From Symbiodinium natans (Eukaryota > Sar > Dinophyceae > Suessiales > Symbiodiniaceae): a DNA stretch of 64,000 bases. Each line of letters begins with the position of its first letter. Positions within the stretch are counted from its first letter, which is position 1. Location of the stretch: contig CAJNDS010002196.1 of assembly GCA_905221605.1 (NCBI GenBank), forward strand, positions 70,001 through 134,000, given 5' to 3'. The position numbers and the translations under genes are program-made. This document shows positions 10,277 to 19,602 of this stretch, piece after piece. Under the pieces are notes generated by a model. That model did no database searches. It was not told where the DNA came from and saw only the letters and a list, made by a program, of their open reading frames with translations.

Positions 10277-10345
10277 CTAAACCCTAAACCCTAAACCCTA
10301 AACCCTAAACCCTAAACCCTAAACCCTAAACCCTAAACCCTAAAC
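10277..10345 (-). repeat. (TTTAGGG)n array, intron
   Basis: About ten units (CCCTAAA on plus). On the minus strand it begins G|GTTTAG after the exon ending at 10346 and finishes TTTAG before the exon starting at 10276, so the array alone could form a 69-nt GT-AG intron. Confidence 0.8.
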
Positions 10346-10443
10346 CAAAGATCCCAAGGCGCGAGCATTCCGTCTTGACGGCGACTTCTGGCACAGAGAG
10401 GCAAACCTTGCGGCATGAAAACAACGAGCCTTTTTGGATGACC
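10346..10443 (-). CDS. 98-nt exon sandwiched between telomere-type arrays
   Basis: Bounded on the minus strand by TTTAG (array 10444-10479) and G|GTTTAG (array 10277-10345). The best frame reads IQKGSLFSCRKVCLSVPEVA then VKTECSRLGIF. A second frame (ARCFHAARFASLCQKSPSRR) is also open. Depending on which 7-nt unit is used as donor, either frame can be joined to the next exon. Confidence 0.55.
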
Positions 10444-10559
10444 CTAAACCCAGAACCCTAAACCCTAACCCTAAAAACCAAGAATCTTTTCCATGTGCTA
10501 GGGGCCCCCCCCAAAAAAAAAAGGAAACAACGAACCTCACTAGACATACATACAAGATA

Positions 10560-10592
10560 CATGTTGCGTCTCTCTCTCTCTCTCTCTTTCCT
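10560..10592. repeat. (TC)n microsatellite
   Basis: CT dinucleotides in tandem. A similar tract lies at 11119-11142. Confidence 0.85.
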
Positions 10593-11284
10593 TTCTTTCT
10601 TGGGGGCGTGGGGGCGAACCCCCTGGCTGTGCGCCTGCCCCGGTATTCGGGGTTCCTTTGTCGGTAAAGCTCGGGAGACAAGGTCGGGCTTGGCGCTTAA
10701 ATTCTGTACTGCCCCAGTCCTTAAGGGTCCTTAGTTCCCCCCCCCCCCCGCGCCATTCCCTTCCGTTTCTCTCCCTGGCTGGTACCATCCAGCATGCGAA
10801 CTGCCGGGGCCTTTCAGAAACTGTCGGAAGCTAGGTCATCGACTATAACCCTCAGGGCCCCCTACACGATTTCATAGCCTCCGGAGTTCAGTGCAGTGAA
10901 ACGAGTTAGCCTTCTGTGGTCTCAAACAGGCTGGCCCCCTTAAACTCCCCAAAGCAGCCCCAATTCAATTCGAAGTCCTACCCTCGAAGCGCCTGGAAGT
11001 GGAACCTGAAATCTCCCAGCCCCCACGATGGCTTACTCACTCTACTTTGCTGTGCTATGGCCCCGTGCGAGGGTAGACTGGGCCCCCTCATGTTGGAAAT
11101 TCCTACTGCTAGTGCCCCCCTCTCTCTCTCTCTCTCTCTCCGTCTCTTTCTGTCATGCCAAGGGGCGCAGCACTTGAATTCCGAAGGAATCTGCATGGTC
11201 TCTGCGAACCATGAAAGTTGCTGATTATCTGATGCCAACCAGAAATTGCACTTCACGCCTAGGAGTCCGGATTAAGATTCAATT

Positions 11285-11617
11285 ACGCACTGCACAGCGC
11301 TGTCGACGGTTAGAGTGCTCGCTGCTAACTGCTGGAGCCAAGTAAGGGAAGCCGGTGGTGCTCCAGCGGCCTCTGCATGATTTCGGGTCGCAGCAGAGGC
11401 GGCTTGGCTACGTGAGTCCAAAGCTTGGCTTTGCTTGACCTGCGTGCACCTGCTGAGCATGCAGCGGCCCTGTTTTTCAGCAGCTTCTGCAGAGACTTCC
11501 TCCAGGCCTCGGACATAGGCTTGCAACATCAGCAAGGGATGAAGGTCGAAGTGGAATGAGGACTGAACCTGTGGCTGCCAATCGCGAAGCGACTCCAGTG
11601 CCCGGCATCTTGACAAC
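11285..11617 (-). CDS. Internal exon, amphipathic Ala/Gln-rich
   Basis: A strong pyrimidine tract (CTTCCTTCCCTTTTGTGAAG) precedes the frame CRALESLRDWQPQVQSSF, LMLQAYVRGLEEVSAEAAEK and SRSQAASAATRNHAEAAG, ending at a GT donor (CAGTGC|GTAATT). Helical and coiled-coil-like. No recognised family. Confidence 0.55.
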
Positions 11618-12446
11618 CTTCACAAAAGGGAAGGAAGGTGCAGATAGATGAGAAGATCACCTAGTTCTTCGATTCTGGTCTTTTCCAGAGGCAGGCGAAC
11701 TGGCAAGCCCGTGGTAGAAGTGCTTATGTAGCATACGTGACGGACATGTGACACCTGTCCTGGTCCGATGATGTGGGCCGGCATCTAGCAGATCGTTTCC
11801 AGACTCAACTTAATGGCGAAGTCTGTGCGACACTGTGTGACACGCCGTGTGAGCGTCGGTTGAAGTGAGACTGCGCAATGTTGATTGCATTGCTCGTCTG
11901 ATCCATGCAGGGGCAGCTACTGGCAGGAGCCAACACTGGGCAGCCCGTGAATTGCACTCTCAAAGTTTTCCTTGGAGTGAAACTCAATGCGCTCAATCCT
12001 TCCGCCTCGGAGTGAAACCGGCCTCTTTCAATGCAGATCGCACGGGGCCTGCAGCAATATGCGATCCATTGGAGTGACCAGCATGCCTAGAAAGGGTGGT
12101 TAAGAGGATGGTAGCATATGGGCAGAGTCATGCAGCGCCACTTCTGGCATGTAGAGTGTGCAAAATCTGCGAGGCGAGCGGCAATCATCTTCCAGCGCCA
12201 CCGGAGGCAGAGGCACTCTGCGCATCCTCCCCAAGGCTTGCATGCACTCAATGTACTGGCATGTACACACCATGACTGCTCAACCGACATGTGCCTGCTG
12301 CCTAGGTTCTGCAGAAGCCGCAATTCACGTAATTAGTCTGAACTTCTGGAAGGAGAAGGTTCTTCGGTCATGGTGCAGAGTCTTGGCGTGACTTCTGGGG
12401 ATAATTCGAATCGTTCGAGATCAGTTGCAAGTCCTTCTCGAATCAT

Positions 12447-12646
12447 TTGATTGGCGCAGGCGCACCTTGCAAGTTGCGCCGTCTCACTCGGGTATATGTT
12501 GCTGTGCTTCATGACGAAGACCGTACTGGGCTTTCCGCACCTCGCCCTACTCCTGCAAAGCTAAGCGAGACGCCAGTAGCTCACGCTCCTCTGTTAGGAG
12601 TGCGTCGGCCTTGCGGGCATTGCCGGCGACCTCGACTCAGACAAAG
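12447..12646 (+). CDS. Exon 1 of a small two-exon gene with a membrane anchor
   Basis: The frame contains RVYVAVLHDEDRTGLSAPRP and a basic end (CGHCRRPRLRQ), ending at CAAAG|GTAACA, a good GT donor. Removing the intron 12647-12778 joins it in phase (AG plus C) to the exon 12779-12905. The start is uncertain; an ATG lies at 12447. Confidence 0.5.
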
Positions 12647-12658
12647 GTAACAGATGCT

Positions 12659-12768
12659 CCCAGAGAGCCCAATACCCCTTAATTAAAGGAATATAGCTTA
12701 AATTATAATAAGGATCCCTTTTTCATTTAAGCTATATTCCTTAATTCAGGGGTATTGGGCTCTTTGGG
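12659..12768. mobile_element. MITE-like family 2, copy 1, forming most of an intron
   Basis: Near-perfect terminal inverted repeats: CCCAGAGAGCCCAATACCCC at left and its complement at right, then TTAATTAAAGGAATATAGC pairing with GCTATATTCCTTAATT. The loop contains AAGGATCC. It makes up 110 of the 132 nt of the predicted intron 12647-12778. Confidence 0.85.
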
Positions 12769-12778
12769 CTCAGCATAG

Positions 12779-12905
12779 CACAGCAGGCCGACGTGGGTCA
12801 CGATGGATCGACGAATTTCGGGAAGCACGTGGAATTGCTGCTGTTACGGTTGCTGTCACTTTGGCTGTCACTGCTGCATACTACTGCAACAATGTTGCAC
12901 CCTAA
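12779..12905 (+). CDS. Exon 2: C-terminal membrane segment
   Basis: In the frame set by exon 1 it reads WIDEFREARGIAAVTVAVT followed by LAVTAAYYCNNVAP and a stop, a single predicted transmembrane helix near the C-terminus. The stop TAA is part of the first CCCTAAA unit that follows. An alternative frame (MDRRIS) is Cys-rich and less plausible. Confidence 0.5.
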
Positions 12906-12919
12906 ACCCTAACCTTCTC

Positions 12920-12958
<39 letters not shown>

Positions 12959-13030
12959 AACCCCTTTTTACGTCTCACAAACCCTAAACCCTAAACGCTA
13001 TACCCTAAACCCTAAACCCTAAATCCTAAA
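12898..13030. repeat. CCCTAAA units flanking a (TC)n tract
   Basis: Two CCCTAAA-type units, then 45 bp of TC repeats (12914-12956), then seven or so CCCTAAA-type units (some variant) to 13030. Confidence 0.85.
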
Positions 13031-13039
13031 AAACCCTGC

Positions 13040-13180
13040 AGCAGTGGCTTAGCCCGGGGCGGCTTGGGCCGTACACCTTTGGCCCCTCGGCGCTACTGGC
13101 TCGATCGGCTCGATGGGCTCGATGCGGCCCACGGAAGAAGGCGAAGACTCCAGGCTGGGAGACCTCTCAGAAGAATTAGG
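13040..13180 (+). CDS. Exon ending at a telomeric donor
   Basis: The frame contains GSIGSMGSMRPTEEGEDSRL then GDLSEE, acidic and disordered, and runs to AATTAGG|GTTTAGGG where the array 13181-13228 begins. The acceptor is probably CCTGCAGCAG at about 13040. Function unknown. Confidence 0.5.
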
Positions 13181-13228
13181 GTTTAGGGTTTAGGGCTTGG
13201 GGTTTAGGGTTTAGGGTTTAGGGTTTAT
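13181..13228 (+). repeat. (TTTAGGG)n array
   Basis: Six or seven units with one TTGGGG variant, in sense orientation directly after the exon 13040-13180. Confidence 0.85.
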
Positions 13229-13574
13229 TCATTCAGAAGTTTCCTCTCGCACTGTGCTCAATTGTAACTCGGGTTTTCGCGTCACTGGGCGCAAGTGGAC
13301 AACGCGCAACATGGTGGGACAACATTACGTCGCCTTGACTTCTGGCACTGATCCCTGCGTGCATCTGAGTTCAAGATGTTTTCGATGCTGTCCACGCCAG
13401 GCCTGGTCGACAAGCGCGGCGTGCGAAGCTCACCAGCATAGCCTCAGGTCTGAAAAACAAAGCAAAATACCAACTTGAACAGGTGCCTCTGAGACATATC
13501 GCCGGGGCAGAAAAAGCAAACAACACCAAAAAAAACTCAGCGTCTTTAGTTCGGCGCGTGCACACAGGGACCTC

Positions 13575-13685
13575 ACTGGTTGGCAAGGAACGCTGCGTCG
13601 GCTTCTCCGCCCTTTGCCGGGCAGAGCGAGCTCGCGCACGCCGGTCATTGTTTTCTCGCTTTCTTTGCTCCATTTCCTTAGTGGG
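13575..13685 (-). CDS. Basic coiled-coil exon
   Basis: A minus frame KEMEQRKRENNDRRARARS then ARQRAEKPTQRSLPTSE, highly charged, ending at GAG|GTCCC. It is likely a downstream exon of the coiled-coil gene at 14019-16541. Confidence 0.5.
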
Positions 13686-14009
13686 TTTAGGGTTTAGGGT
13701 TTCGCGGTTCAGGGTTAAGGGTTAAGGGTGACTCGTTAAGGGTTAGGGTTAAGGGTTTAGGGTTTAGGGTTTAGGGCTGAGGGTTTAGGGTTTAGGATGA
13801 CTCGCGCCAGGACTTGAGCCATGCACCTCGCACTCCTACATGGCCCCGCAAGGTGGCAAAATCAGAGAAAGAAATAGATTTGAGGTTTAGGGTTTTTTTA
13901 GGGTTTAGGGTTTAGGGTTTAGGGTTTAGGGTTTAGGGTTTAGGGTTTAGGGTTTAGGGTTTAGGGTTTAGGGTTTAGGGTTTAGGGTTTAGGGTTTAGG
14001 GTTTAGGGG
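13684..14009 (+). repeat. Two TTTAGGG arrays with TTAAGGG variants
   Basis: 13684-13797 mixes TTTAGGG, TTAAGGG and TTAGGG. 13885-14009 is almost pure TTTAGGG, about 16 units. Both lie antisense in the introns of the minus-strand coiled-coil gene. Between them, 13800-13880 has no clear exon. Confidence 0.85.
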
Positions 14010-14018
14010 AGAAACCAC

Positions 14019-14182
14019 CGACTGTTCCCGATCGGAATGCCAAAGCCAGTTTGCCTTTTGTAGCTCTCAGGTTGGGAGAGCATTTGACCTCCCGAATCCG
14101 CGTGCTTGTCATTCTTGTGCGTGTTCCCTTGCATAGTTGATGCACGTGTCAATATGTCGCCATGCGTCTCAAGTAGATTTAC
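14019..14182 (-). CDS. Coiled-coil gene exon
   Basis: Acceptor CAGCTTCCAG|GT opens the frame NLLETHGDILTRASTMQGN, then THKNDKHADSGGQMLSQPES and a GT donor (AGTCG|GTGG). Polar; on the same strand as the coiled-coil exons above it. Confidence 0.55.
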
Positions 14183-14366
14183 CTGGAAGCTGAAGCTAAA
14201 ATCCAGAAAAGCAAGTTTGCCACAATGCCAAGCTGCGTGGGCATGGCACAGAGGCCAGACGCCGATTCTGCACACCGCGCGTGCGCGGATTTAAGTTCAC
14301 ATGCTCTAGTAGGAAAGCCCGTGCGCCAAAGCAAGAAAAGAAAGAGCATCGTGCCAAGTCATGTGC

Positions 14367-14558
14367 CGAAGTTCTTCGAGGTTGTACTGCTTGATGGCCT
14401 GTTGATACTGGAGCATCTTCTCATTCTTCATTCTGGTCTCCAGCACTTCCCTGGTCCGTCGCCGCACCTCCTCAATAATGCGGAGGGCTTTGGCTTCCTC
14501 CGCCCTCAGGAGCCGAAGTCGGTTGGCTAAGAGTTGGACGTCCTTCTCAGAGCGCTTC
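14367..14558 (-). CDS. Coiled-coil exon without its own start codon
   Basis: Reads KRSEKDVQLLANRLRLLRAE, EAKALRIIEEVRRRTREVLE and TRMKNEKMLQYQQAIKQYNL, a clear heptad-rich coiled coil. The acceptor AAG|G follows a 15-T run on the minus strand. The upstream intron (14687-14559) is best read as GA...AG with AG|GA at the 5' end, which joins the two exons in phase. Confidence 0.7.
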
Positions 14559-14687
14559 CTTGGTTGCTGAGTTCACAAGCCCCCCCCCCCCCAAAAAAAA
14601 AAAAAAAGCGTACACTTTCAGTTTTCTAGGGGCTTATGGCATAGTTTATGGCATCCCAAAAACGTGTGAAGTTTACTCACTCAGCTC

Positions 14688-14788
14688 CTAAGCTTCCGTG
14701 CATCTCGGGAGGCACTCAGCTTCTGGCGAGCAACTGCGTTCCATGCCTCCATATCCCTCTGAAGCTGCTGCCTGAGCTCGTCACCTGA
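14688..14788 (-). CDS. Coiled-coil gene exon
   Basis: Between AGCAG and CTTAG|GAGCTG: SGDELRQQLQRDMEAWNAV then ARQKLSASRDARKLR. It has 33 codons plus two nt and completes an Arg codon with the next exon. Charged helix. Confidence 0.65.
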
Positions 14789-14850
14789 CTGCTCTGACCG
14801 AAGACAGCACCCCAAACGCCCCCTCAAAACAAGGGGAGATTTGAAGGTAT

Positions 14851-14942
14851 GATGGGGGTTTCCGAAACTAGGGGTACCTTATTAGGGGATCCTACTATTT
14901 GGGTTTTTTTTGTTGGGGTCTCTTATTCTCGTAAACCCCATT
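14851..14942. mobile_element. MITE-like family 1 copy in an intron
   Basis: GGGGGTTTCCGAAACTAGGG at left pairs with TTCTCGTAAACCCC at right; the core holds GGGTACCTTATTAGGGGATC and CCTACTATTTGGG. It lies between two exons of the coiled-coil gene. Confidence 0.8.
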
Positions 14943-14949
14943 ATCTTTC

Positions 14950-15325
14950 CGAGAAGCTGTCCAACAACTCCGCATCGACTCCCACATCTTGCAGCTGGCA
15001 CTCGGTGTTCATCCCACGGGCTTATTGCGCCAACCAAGCAGGCAAGGGAGCCACCACCAGCTGTTCTGGCATGGCTGCGGCACTACATCCGCTCAGCTTA
15101 AGCCACGGTGCCTTCGTTCGCATATTTGGAACACAGGTGCGGCTCAAACGAAGAGCAAGGCCAAGCAAATCATTGAACAGGTCTTGAACAGACTGATCCA
15201 AGGCAAGTGCCTTTCCCGAATGAGCACGGACTCCCGTCACCCAAGCCTGCACGAGGGCGTGTGCAAATTGCAACTCGTTCGACGAAACACGCATTTGAGC
15301 ATTCAAATGAAGCGACTTCAAGAAG
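14950..15325 (-). CDS. Helical exon(s) of the coiled-coil gene
   Basis: From about 15325 the frame reads SSNELQFAHALVQAWVTGVR, LALDQSVQDLFNDLLGLALR and AMPEQLVVAPLPAWL. A short following frame, DVGVDAELLDSFSE (about 14995-14950), is probably a further exon directly before the MITE. Leucine-rich amphipathic helices; function unknown. Confidence 0.6.
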
Positions 15326-15389
15326 ATTCAGAGACTCGGTCGTTTTGTGTGTGTGGTGTGTCGGGAAAAGAATGCAATTTGGCCCTTAA

Positions 15390-15700
15390 GTTTTCGGCGG
15401 GTGTTTGTTTGTGGCCAAGGAATTGCCAAACACTGCTTTTTGATGTGCGCAGGCCCAACACCTCATGGCAAAATATGAGAAGCGAGCTCGCCTACCGGGT
15501 AAGATCAAACCCCCAAATCTGTCGCCGTCAGGAATATCCAACTGAAAATCACCCTCGCAAAGCAGCGATCGCACACAAGACCCTCACTTTTCCAGCCTGG
15601 AGCCACCAGTCGATTGGTCCAGGCACTGCTAAGCACCTAGAATAGCCAGGGTCGAGGTAACCACCGAACTCGTTGGAAGAAGCCGCTGACGCCGAAACTA
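15390..15700 (-). CDS. Candidate exons of the same minus-strand gene
   Basis: Two protein-like frames: NEFGGYLDPGYSR (about 15675-15637) and EGDFQLDIPDGDRFGGLILP (about 15560-15500). The borders are not resolved. No family is recognised, and the assignment to one gene is inferred only from strand and proximity. Confidence 0.35.
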
Positions 15701-15857
15701 GTTTGGGAAAGCACGCATGGTGAAACACTGCTTGAGAGCTGCACAAGGCTTGACTGTCTCATAGCTCTTGTTGCCCTGAACTCTGGCACGAATCCTAACC
15801 ACCAGAAGCCTACAACCACCACCTCAGCACATCGTGACGCCCTTTTTTGGGCACCAC

Positions 15858-16015
15858 TTGGTCGATCTCTAGGCACGCAAAGTTCGCGCAGGTGGCCTGC
15901 GATACGAGGCCGCGTTCCCGAAGAAAAAACTGGTCCAGGCAGAGCGAGTCCTCGAACTCAGTGACTGTTTCACTGTCAGCAATACGGCAATACATGTCAA
16001 GGCCAGCAGGTCCCA
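15858..16015 (-). CDS. Internal exon, acidic
   Basis: Acceptor CTTGCAG, two nt, then 52 codons containing GLDMYCRIADSETVTEFEDS and LCLDQFFLRERGLVSQATC, ending GACCAA|GTGGTG (GT donor). Good coding character; function unknown. Confidence 0.6.
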
Positions 16016-16359
16016 CTGCAAGATGCTATGCTGACGGGATGGCACCCTAAACCCATCACAAAGGAAACACGTGCAGATCTGGCATGACTTGGCATGCCGC
16101 ATGTCTGGCCATCAGCTGGCTGTCTGCGCCGCTGTTCGCACCATGCATCGTGCAGGTCCTCACACGACACTTTCAGGTATCCAACCTAACAAGATAGCAA
16201 CCAAGCCACAGCATGCCACTTTGCTTGTGCAACGAAGTAAGCTTGTGTGCATCAAGCAAAGCCAACATCCGCAATTTCGCGACGCAAGCGTGGCATTTTT
16301 GTACGACGCAGTACGACGCTGGCAGTCTCAGTCTCGGGAAAAACACATATCTGGCTCAC

Positions 16360-16541
16360 TAGCTGGACTTCGCGGCTTCTTCATCGGACGCTTCCTCGCT
16401 TCCACTTGTATCAGACTCCATGCCGTTCGGCGCCTTCCGACACCTCGAGAGGCATGACGAACACAACTCCCATCTACAGTACGCCTCCGGATCGCCCACG
16501 CAATACGAACCCAAGTCACCGCAGGACGAATGTTCTTGCAC
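16360..16541 (-). CDS. Cys-rich then acidic exon
   Basis: The frame has six cysteines in CGDLGSYCVGDPEAYCRWEL and CSSCLSRC, then an acidic Ser/Glu tail (MESDTSGSEEASDEEAAKSS) ending at a GT donor TA|GTGAGC. It is probably the 5' part of the gene extending to 14019 or beyond. An overlapping basic frame is open but less plausible. Confidence 0.5.
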
Positions 16542-16742
16542 TTGACCTCCAAACCTTAAGCAAGCACACTTGCGGCTCTAAATCGTCAGGGGCAGAGTCG
16601 AGCAGATAAAGTGTTTGCGTGTCTAGCCAGGTCACAATGTGAAGCAGCTCCATGCAACACAGGCACGCCTCAGGCGCTTACACTGCGTTGTCGCAGACGA
16701 TGCTCGTGCCATGTACGGTGTCCCCACCCCACTGCATGCACT

Positions 16743-17186
16743 CTAAACGGACTCAAAGTCATGCCTATGCCATGAGTAAGCGGCAATGTACTCACTACTT
16801 ACAATACGCACACAAGGACCCAACACAACCGAACTCATGGCGCGATGAGAGGAGTCTAGAGGACCATAGAGGAGCGAGAAGTGCTTCATGGCGCATCTTA
16901 ACCCCTTCCTGCTGCCCTGGCCTTCACCTGTCATGTCAGTGTCTGAACAGGAAATTTGGGGGGCCGAAGCTCTGAGTTTGCGGCGGCCAGGCTCAGGAAT
17001 GCAACCAATAGCCGAGAATCGACCTTGTGTCCTCATCATTTGACAGCTGACAGCTCTGCAAAACTCAGCCCCTGAAGCGCGACATGATGTACCACATGTC
17101 TGCGGCCCAGCGTCGCTGTGACGAAGTGTCAGGGTCGGAAACGGCGACCTCCAACACAGCTCTTTGCGCGTTTTGCTGCGAAGCAC
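16743..17186 (-). CDS. 147-codon ORF, unknown protein
   Basis: A minus frame with MMRTQGRFSAIGCIPEPGRR, SCSDTDMTGEGQGSRKGL and MKHFSLLYGPLDSSHRAMSS. It begins in mid-frame. The plus strand is also partly open. No family recognised. Confidence 0.45.
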   Translation of the reverse strand: MLRSKTRKELCWRSPFPTLTLRHSDAGPQTCGTSCRASGAEFCRAVSCQMMRTQGRFSAIGCIPEPGRRKLRASAPQISCSDTDMTGEGQGSRKGLRCAMKHFSLLYGPLDSSHRAMSSVVLGPCVRIVSSEYIAAYSWHRHDFESV

Positions 17187-17377
17187 TCAAAGCGACTCGG
17201 AGGAATGCTCACTCGCCAGAATATGAGAGGTGCACAAAGTGACCCCTCCAAGGACAAAAGCTCAAACGACAGCACCCGAGAGATGTGGCATGCTCCCGTG
17301 TCAGCACATCTCTCCAAACATCGAGCAACAGGAGAAACTACAGATAAACTCAATGCTGATATCTTGACCGTCTGACC

Positions 17378-17778
17378 ATGTCTGTCCCGCATCTAAAGGC
17401 CCTCGCAAAGTATTTCTGTGAGCGGCCCGATGACCCCCGAAGTGAGGGGTTCCGGAGAGGTGGCTTCGGGTTTAACCTTGGGCATGCCTCGGTCTCTGAG
17501 AAATTGTCCGACATGGGTGGGTTTCTGAAATCTGGCCAGGCAACCTCTGAAGAGTTGCTGGCGGTCTGTGCGAGCGGTTGTCGAGGAAGGCCTGCCAAAT
17601 GCCGTGTGTGGCGCCCCTGAAATTAGACGCGCCCACAGCCCACAGCTTTTCCTCTAGGAAGCCTGGACCATTGGATGTGGAAGTTGCGAATGGTGTTGTA
17701 GACGATGCAGGCGACCAGTGTGTGGAGGTTGCTGATACGGTGATGGGCCAAGTTGTAAACGATACGGGCATCATCTGA
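17378..17778 (+). CDS. Unknown protein, at least two coding segments
   Basis: An ATG at 17378 opens MSVPHLKALAKYFCERPDD, RRGGFGFNLGHASVSEKLSD and SGQATSEELLAVCASG, ending in another frame's stop at 17620. From about 17610 a second frame continues with SFSSRKPGPLDVEVANGVV and DDAGDQCVEVADTVMGQVV. Both are strong coding frames; the junction (about 17585-17625) needs a splice or a frameshift. An upstream frame at 17150-17375 may be a further exon. Confidence 0.55.
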
Positions 17779-18121
17779 GCTTGCACAAAAAACCTACACA
17801 AAACTGATGCTCGATCATGCCTGGCATGTATTGCACAGCCATCACCAAATCGTACAGGGAAAGTCAGTACTCAGGGTTGGTGTGACATTGTCAGACACCT
17901 GAGGCCGTGGCTGTTATGTCGACCTGTACATGAGCCGATGGAAACAACACACTGTTCACCAAGAAAGGTCGTATCGGTTCTCAGCGGGAGCAGGAGGGAA
18001 GGAACTGGTCGGGCCTTTCTTGGGGGAGTCCTTTTTTTGTGAGGGGGGTGCGACTTGTTGAATGTGATTCAAGGACCGCTCTATCTTGTGCCCTGTCCGA
18101 AAGCAAAAGGTTTTCAGATGT

Positions 18122-18250
18122 TTTTCAGTTTCTTGCCAGCAGTTGCTTGTGCATCAAAGCGGCAATGTCCACCTTGTGCTCTGCAGAAAGCATCGTGGAT
18201 CCCCGCAGCAGGTTCCGGAGCTGAGCAAGGCTAACGTGCCGGGCCATCCT
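18122..18250 (-). CDS. Helical exon
   Basis: Minus frame MARHVSLAQLRNLLRGSTM then LSAEHKVDIAALMHKQLLAR and a stop, a regular amphipathic helix. It lies downstream of 18534-18761 on the same strand, with the array 18281-18353 between. A plus-strand frame through the same DNA is also open. Confidence 0.5.
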
Positions 18251-18280
18251 TGGGGCACTCTGGATCTTTTTGACATTTAG

Positions 18281-18353
18281 GGCTTAGGGGTTAAGGCTTA
18301 GGGTTTAGGGTTTAGGGTTTAGGGTTTAGGGTTTAGGGTTTAGGGTTTGGGGT
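18281..18353 (+). repeat. (TTTAGGG)n array
   Basis: About eight to ten units, some variant. Antisense in the probable intron between minus-strand exons at 18122-18250 and 18534-18761. Confidence 0.85.
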
Positions 18354-18533
18354 CTTTTGCCCTTTAATTGCTGATATGACGTCGATTGCAGCGTGCCACC
18401 ATCTGGCAAGGTCAGAATGCAGTGAGCCTGGCAAGAAGTGCCTCAGCATGCCGCTGTGGGGGTTTACGATATTAGCTGAAGTCCGTCAGAAGTGCCAAAC
18501 AGCGTGCAGCGTGCAATGAATCCTGGGAGAGCC

Positions 18534-18761
18534 TCACCTCGAACCCATAGGAGTTCTTCTAGCACGCAACATGCTTCCAAGGAGCCTGAAGGCATCAGGC
18601 TCACCTGCCAGCGCAAGAAGCTGATGTGAATAAGTCAAAGATTCTACCGTCACGTTTGTCCTTTTTCCCGCCCAGCTGGCGCCCTGGGCCTCTGCTTCAT
18701 CACCATTAAGATTGCGGAAGCGTCTGGGCGAGACTCCATCGAAGGCGGAAGCAAGATGCAC
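18534..18761 (-). CDS. Unknown protein exon
   Basis: A 75-codon minus frame with DGVSPRRFRNLNGDEAEAQ, NVTVESLTYSHQLLALAGEP and DAFRLLGSMLRARR, of very coding-like composition. Mid-frame start. No family recognised. Confidence 0.6.
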   Translation of the reverse strand: MHLASAFDGVSPRRFRNLNGDEAEAQGASWAGKRTNVTVESLTYSHQLLALAGEPDAFRLLGSMLRARRTPMGSR

Positions 18762-18859
18762 AGCATAAGCTGCTGAAAGATCACGTCGACGCTTTTGGTC
18801 AAGGACCTGAAAAATATGTCCGCACCAGATGGAAAGACCTGCCTCTTAACGGCACATCT

Positions 18860-19200
18860 TCATGTTTCCAGCCCGTACAGGATATCGACCAAGCGACTGC
18901 GCAGTCCAAGTTGGTGATCCTGAGCGGCCAAAACTGCCGGGCATACGCTGCGCTAGCAAGAACCGAGGTCGTAAGGTCTGTAGGAAAAGACCAAGGAACT
19001 GCCAAGAAATGGAGATGGAGGCACCTCCCAGATGAGGAACCACTTGGGAATTTCTGGAACCTCGCTACCCGGAGCTCGCAATCAGTCGGCCAGGCCTCCA
19101 CCACACTCATCACCACACTCCAAGCACATGGCTTGACTCCTGCGCTGTGTGGAACTTCTTACATCTTGCACTGCATCCTGTTGGGGGCTCTCAGTAGTCT
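18860..19200 (+). CDS. 5' exon of a plus-strand gene split by telomeric introns
   Basis: The frame contains DIDQATAQSKLVILSGQNCR, TEVVRSVGKDQGTAKKWRWR and HLPDEEPLGNFWNL, then a hydrophobic end. It precedes, on the same strand, the array-bounded exons at 19207-19287 and 19371-19474. The splice to the next exon is not resolved. Function unknown. Confidence 0.55.
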
Positions 19201-19206
19201 TCTCAA

Positions 19207-19287
19207 ATGACAACTAAGTGGCACCAAGAGCCGGCTGTAGTCAGCTGGAGCGAGGCAGCTCAACTAGTCCCAAGGCTCGGGTTTAGG
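19207..19287 (+). CDS. Exon with donor in a telomere-type array
   Basis: MTTKWHQEPAVVSWSEAAQL then VPRLG runs into the array. GT donors occur at 19281 and, one 7-nt unit later, at 19288. Only the second gives phase 0 with the next exon. The ATG at 19207 could be a start or internal. Confidence 0.55.
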
Positions 19288-19370
19288 GTTTAGGGGTTAG
19301 GGTCTAGGGTTTAGGGTTTAGGGTTTAGGGTTTAGGGTTCAGGGTTCAGGGTTTAGGGTTTAGGGTTTAG
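19281..19370 (+). repeat. (TTTAGGG)n array forming an intron
   Basis: Mostly TTTAGGG with a few GTTCAGG and TTAGGGG variants. It begins GTTTAG and ends TTTAG|GG, filling the whole predicted intron. Confidence 0.8.
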
Positions 19371-19474
19371 GGTTCACAAGTCTTCATAGACAACACTGTT
19401 GCTGTCGCGAATCAACCACCGTCTAGTTTTCAGACAAGCGTCACTGCCCCATGCTGGCGACTCCATCCGCCCTG
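19371..19474 (+). CDS. 104-nt exon between telomere-type arrays
   Basis: Telomeric acceptor TTTAG|GGT, then SQVFIDNTVAVANQPPSSF and QTSVTAPCWRLHPP, ending CCCTG|GTGAGTAC, a consensus donor. It ends two nt into a Trp codon completed by the next exon's first G (19603). Confidence 0.65.
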
Positions 19475-19496
19475 GTGAGTACATGTGAGCATTTGG

Positions 19497-19602
19497 GGTT
19501 TAGGGTTTAGGGTTTCGCCACCCGCACTGGTTTAGGGTTTAGGGTTTAGGGTTTAGGGTTTAGGGTTTAGGGTTTAGGGTTTAGGGTTTAGGGTTTAGGG
19601 TA
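19497..19602 (+). repeat. (TTTAGGG)n array, interrupted
   Basis: Two or three units, an 18-bp unique insert at about 19516-19530, then about ten units ending TTTAG before an exon at 19603. Confidence 0.85.
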
